Source of the DNA: Capsicum annuum
Taxonomy: Eukaryota > Streptophyta > Magnoliopsida > Solanales > Solanaceae
Length of the DNA: 64,000 nucleotides
Assembly (NCBI RefSeq): GCF_002878395.1
Contig: NC_061118.1
Span: 90,922,360-90,986,359 of the forward strand
Reading direction: 5' to 3'
The notes beneath the pieces are model-generated. The model did no database searches, was not told the origin of the DNA, and worked only from the letters and a program-made list of their open reading frames with translations. Below, in pieces: positions 60,892 to 64,000 of this stretch. Every line of letters starts with the position of its first letter. The stretch's first letter is position 1. The position numbers were made by a program, and so were the translations under genes.

Positions 60892-61166
60892 TATCTCGGT
60901 GCTGCTACTATTTTGGACTTCCAAACATTCCATTACACTCATCTAAAAATTTTGAAACTCACTTGAATATTCTATTGACAACCCCGATCATGAATCAACT
61001 TAAAAATTAACTTTCCAATGTCGGTAAGGTCTACAATAAAATCATCGAAGTTTAGGGGCTTTAGAAATGACTAAGCCCTAACACTTAGTGAAATTTTCTA
61101 ACTCTTGGACCCCTTTTACATACAATGGTAAGCTGAATTGAGCTAGAATCTTACGGGGTCTTACCA
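60892..61166 (-). mobile_element. Fragment of a 5' LTR start (~275 bp)
   Basis: Nearly the same as 59390-59653, the first part (minus strand) of the LTR at 57444-59653, with about 90% agreement by eye. It ends at the gag coding of the host element. It is best read as the remaining start of the 5' LTR of the nested element, whose other LTR parts and most internal sequence are deleted. Confidence 0.75.
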
Positions 61167-61531
61167 AAAAAGGCCTGTTGGTTATTCTGGGCAGCCATAG
61201 ATTGGGCCAAAAATCATGAAAGCTACCCTGAATTCAGCATGGGAGACCTGCTTGTTCAGAGTGTCTTCCTGAATAGGTGGTGCGGGCTGGTCCCCATTTC
61301 TCCTTCTGTTAGCCCTTTTGGAAGGCTTTTTATGTAAATGGTAGAGAATGAATTAGAAGGAGAAGTTTAACAAAGCTCATTCCCCATCGCATGACATGAA
61401 TACTTTAGGAAGGGAAACTTTACTAAAACATCTCGTAGCCTCTCGCCCATAAGTGTGGCATGCTTTACACCCATGTACAAGACTCTACATAAAGTGGCTT
61501 TCAGACACCCTAGGACACTTTAAAACTTATT
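61167..61531 (-). pseudogene. Gag N-terminus and leader of the outer minus-strand chromovirus
   Basis: On the minus strand, NRRRNGDQPAPPIQEDTLNK then QVSHAEFRVAFMIFG, the gag start of this family, lies at about 61170-61330; the expected ATG is not visible. The leader follows to the primer-binding site. The continuation of gag is found beyond the nested LTR pair at 57443. Confidence 0.78.
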
Positions 61532-61544
61532 CTCTCTGATATCA
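61532..61544 (-). other. tRNA-iMet primer-binding site
   Basis: Minus-strand TTGATATCAGAGA, a changed form of TGGTATCAGAGCC, four bases from the LTR end at 61549. Confidence 0.75.
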
Positions 61545-61548
61545 AGTT

Positions 61549-63705
61549 TGTCATGACCCTAGACCACCCCTAGTTGTAACACAGTGCTTAAGGCCACAAG
61601 TGACCCCAAGCTAACATATGATCTGGAACAAGCTGAAAATACTAAAGGAAGATAACAAAATACTATAAAGAAGTAATCTAATAAATGTTTAAATAGTCAA
61701 GTAAATAACAAGACATCTAAAATATATCACGAAAAACAGAACAAACTGTCTGACTATCTGAAAGCCTCTAAACATGATGAGTTATTGGGAAAGGCCCCTA
61801 ACTAACTTTGGCAACTGAATTAATCATGAAATAAAATAATGGAAAGCATTATAAATAATATAATTAGTCCTTGACTAATGAGGACTCACCAATACTATAG
61901 CTGGGTGGAACACGAGCTGTCTAAGTATGATTAGGGAGCTAAGCATCCGAACCTATGTTATAAGACAACATAGCGCAAATGAGAGTATGCAGTCAATACT
62001 TTGTATATACTATTATATGAGATAAAGACTACCTAATATGTATATGTACGGAGCATGAGTGCATGGACATGAATTTCGAATGCCAGAGCAAGTATAAACA
62101 TATACTAAAATAATTTGAATAATTAAATAGATGATATATGGACACTTGGTCATGCAAACCTTAACTGATATGATCTGAATACTTAACTAAAACTATAGGA
62201 ACTACCATATAACTGGCATGCCCTAATCTGAGCTAATCGGGGTCCAACATGTAACCCTAGTTTGAAGGGTGTTAGTACCTTGCCACGGGTACCAACATTG
62301 GCCATGTGGATCAACTAAAATGATTTCCCGAAGGACTTAGGTATCAGTCCTTTAATGGTGGGTGACCACTAAGAGAGTGTCAATCCTCAACTGGTAGGTA
62401 ACCTCACATAACCTAGATAGCTACATAGTTCCATAACTTAGGGACTTCAACTAAAGGTATCAGTCCTCTATTGATAGGTGAGCCTTTATCCCTAGGTTTG
62501 CTTGGTGATAAGTCTTACTGCCAACTGAATTGACAAAGATATTGATAAAAGGCTTAACATAAATGATGCTGACATATGCTCAACTTGATGGTATTCTAAA
62601 TTTAATGATATAAGTGTGTTCTAAATGACTTACAACTTAATATCTGACACATATATGAATATAATATCTCGGTATCGAGTGTTCATATCCCACCATAACT
62701 ATCTAATGCAGACTGATCTTGACAAATATTGAACAATCCATGGTATAGGGAAAAATCATGATTAACACCCAATATTTTAATTATTAGGTATGATATAGAC
62801 ATTTGCATTATCAAACATATGGAAGCACAATTATCATGAAGGAATGTATCATAGAGGAACTTTAGAGTTTAACTGAACAAATTATGAATTTCATACTTCT
62901 CATGGAACCCTAGATAAAAAGGGAATTAAACTTAAGAATTTGGAGAACTTTGGGACTCAATGGGTGAAAGGAGCCCATTGATGAGTATCCCACATACCTA
63001 AAGTAGAAGTCTTGAAGAGATCTTCTTAAAAATTGAACTTTCTTGAAGAACCCTAGTTTGCTCTTAAGGGAGAAGGAAACCGTCTCTGTGATTCTGATTT
63101 AGGGTCTTTTATACCACCCCTTGTGAATACAAAACAACATGGGTTTGGCTTTTAAGCTAGTGCTCAAAGACATAAAGGTCCTTGCAAAAACATGTAGAAA
63201 ACATACTCCCAGTCATTATGACTCACCTCACGACTCATTACGACTGGTTATGAGTCGTGGTCTGAGTCATAACCCGGGATCCTAAGGATTCCGGATACAT
63301 TCTATTGTGACTATGACTTTTTACCTAACAACTCGTTACGACTGACTATGGGTCATTATGTGAAGTTGTAGTCTTAGTCTTGATTCTTGGATCCTTTACT
63401 GGTTAGGCTATGGCCACACAATAACCCATAAGGTCTAACTATGAGTCGTGTGCTGGACTCGTAACCACTGGAAGGGATTTGTGGTTATATATGTTATGGC
63501 TATGATTCACTCGTTATGACTCATCACATATGGAAATGACTCATTATGGATGACTCGTTGTCACATCCGTATGTGTGGCCCTTAGGAAAAACTTTCACAA
63601 CTTCTTACCACGACATTGGATTGAGACAAGACTTAAAACATTAGAAAACTAACTTAGTGGCTTATCTTTTAAGGGTTCTAGAGCTTGCAAATCCAAGGTA
63701 TTACA
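61549..63705 (-). mobile_element. Chromovirus 5' LTR (2,157 bp), minus strand
   Basis: Minus-strand start TGTAATACCTTGGATTTGC at 63705, end AGGGTCATGACA at 61549, followed by the primer-binding site. Same family as the split LTR at 44320. A word array of GAGTCGT/ACGACT type lies at about 63200-63560, near its start. Confidence 0.85.
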
Positions 63706-63734
63706 CATAATGTATATCCAGACTTTAACTAGTA

Positions 63735-64000
63735 AGTATAATCAATATCATAATCATCATCATCATAATCATTCTCCGAAATCGATCGGGTATATATAAT
63801 TAACATTATGATCATCCTTCGAAATTGAACCGTGTATATATAATCAACATCATAATCTTCCTCTAGAATTGAACCAGGTATATATAATCAACATCATAAT
63901 CATTCTCCGAAATCAAATCAGGCATATACACATATCATCATAATTATCCTTCGGCCTTGCTGTGTATAAAGGCATATCATCATAATCATCAACACATATA
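63735..64000. repeat. ~55-60-bp minisatellite running off the window
   Basis: Four to five units share ATCATAATCATTCTCCGAAA and TATATATAATCAACAT. The array is cut by the window end, so its length is unknown. Confidence 0.85.

Overview
The window is nuclear DNA from a flowering plant, almost certainly of the family Solanaceae (genus not resolved). It has one recognisable host gene with eleven GT-AG-bounded exons, surrounded by nested retrotransposons, MITEs, an Au-type SINE, a TRIM and an endogenous pararetrovirus related to the solendoviruses (tobacco vein clearing virus group). Nothing looks prokaryotic: no operons, CRISPR array or tRNA/rRNA genes were seen. All family names come from reading the sequence and from general knowledge of these families; no database search was possible.

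Layout. 1-15.4 kb: retrotransposon mosaic. It holds the end of a plus-strand LTR with a degenerate short-word array (1-1345), a minus-strand Ty3/gypsy gag-pol remnant with its 5' LTR (1346-6271), the 3' end of a Tat/Athila-like element (6325-9680), and a plus-strand chromovirus with an internal deletion followed by a complete LTR and primer-binding site (9681-15440). 15.4-18.4 kb: AT-rich flank with a 21-bp minisatellite. 18.4-27.5 kb: the only intact gene, minus strand, encoding the cytosolic iron-sulfur assembly factor NAR1 (472 codons, all eight cluster cysteines present). Its introns carry a three-LTR TRIM array, a short TIR MITE, a 968-bp Mutator-type MITE, a SINE-like fragment and a likely retrotransposon-derived block. 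27.7-29.4 kb: a large imperfect palindrome immediately upstream of NAR1. 29.4-33.9 kb: AT-rich tandem repeats and a second Mutator-type MITE (1,452 bp) lying inside an older inverted repeat.

33.9-42.7 kb: a decayed endogenous pararetrovirus, minus strand, slightly longer than one genome unit. The movement-protein region occurs at both ends; one copy contains the SINE and the other preserves the empty site. 44.3-55.6 kb: a chromovirus 5' LTR split by a 7.36-kb non-autonomous LTR element, whose own 5' LTR is split by a 1.29-kb PIF/Harbinger-like element, followed by a decayed plus-strand gag-pro. 55.6-63.7 kb: minus-strand chromovirus gag-pro interrupted by a 646-bp hAT-type MITE and by a rearranged second element, then its 5' LTR. 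63.7-64 kb: a minisatellite that runs off the window.

How the parts relate. NAR1 is the only likely functional gene. The rest is a stratified record of insertions, and relative order can be read from nesting, target-site duplications and paralogous empty sites. Part 2 emphasises the rearranged TRIM, the pararetrovirus ends, the NAR1-proximal palindrome, and a recurring theme: arrays of short palindromic words in the first ~700 bp of several unrelated LTR families, with a different word in each family.
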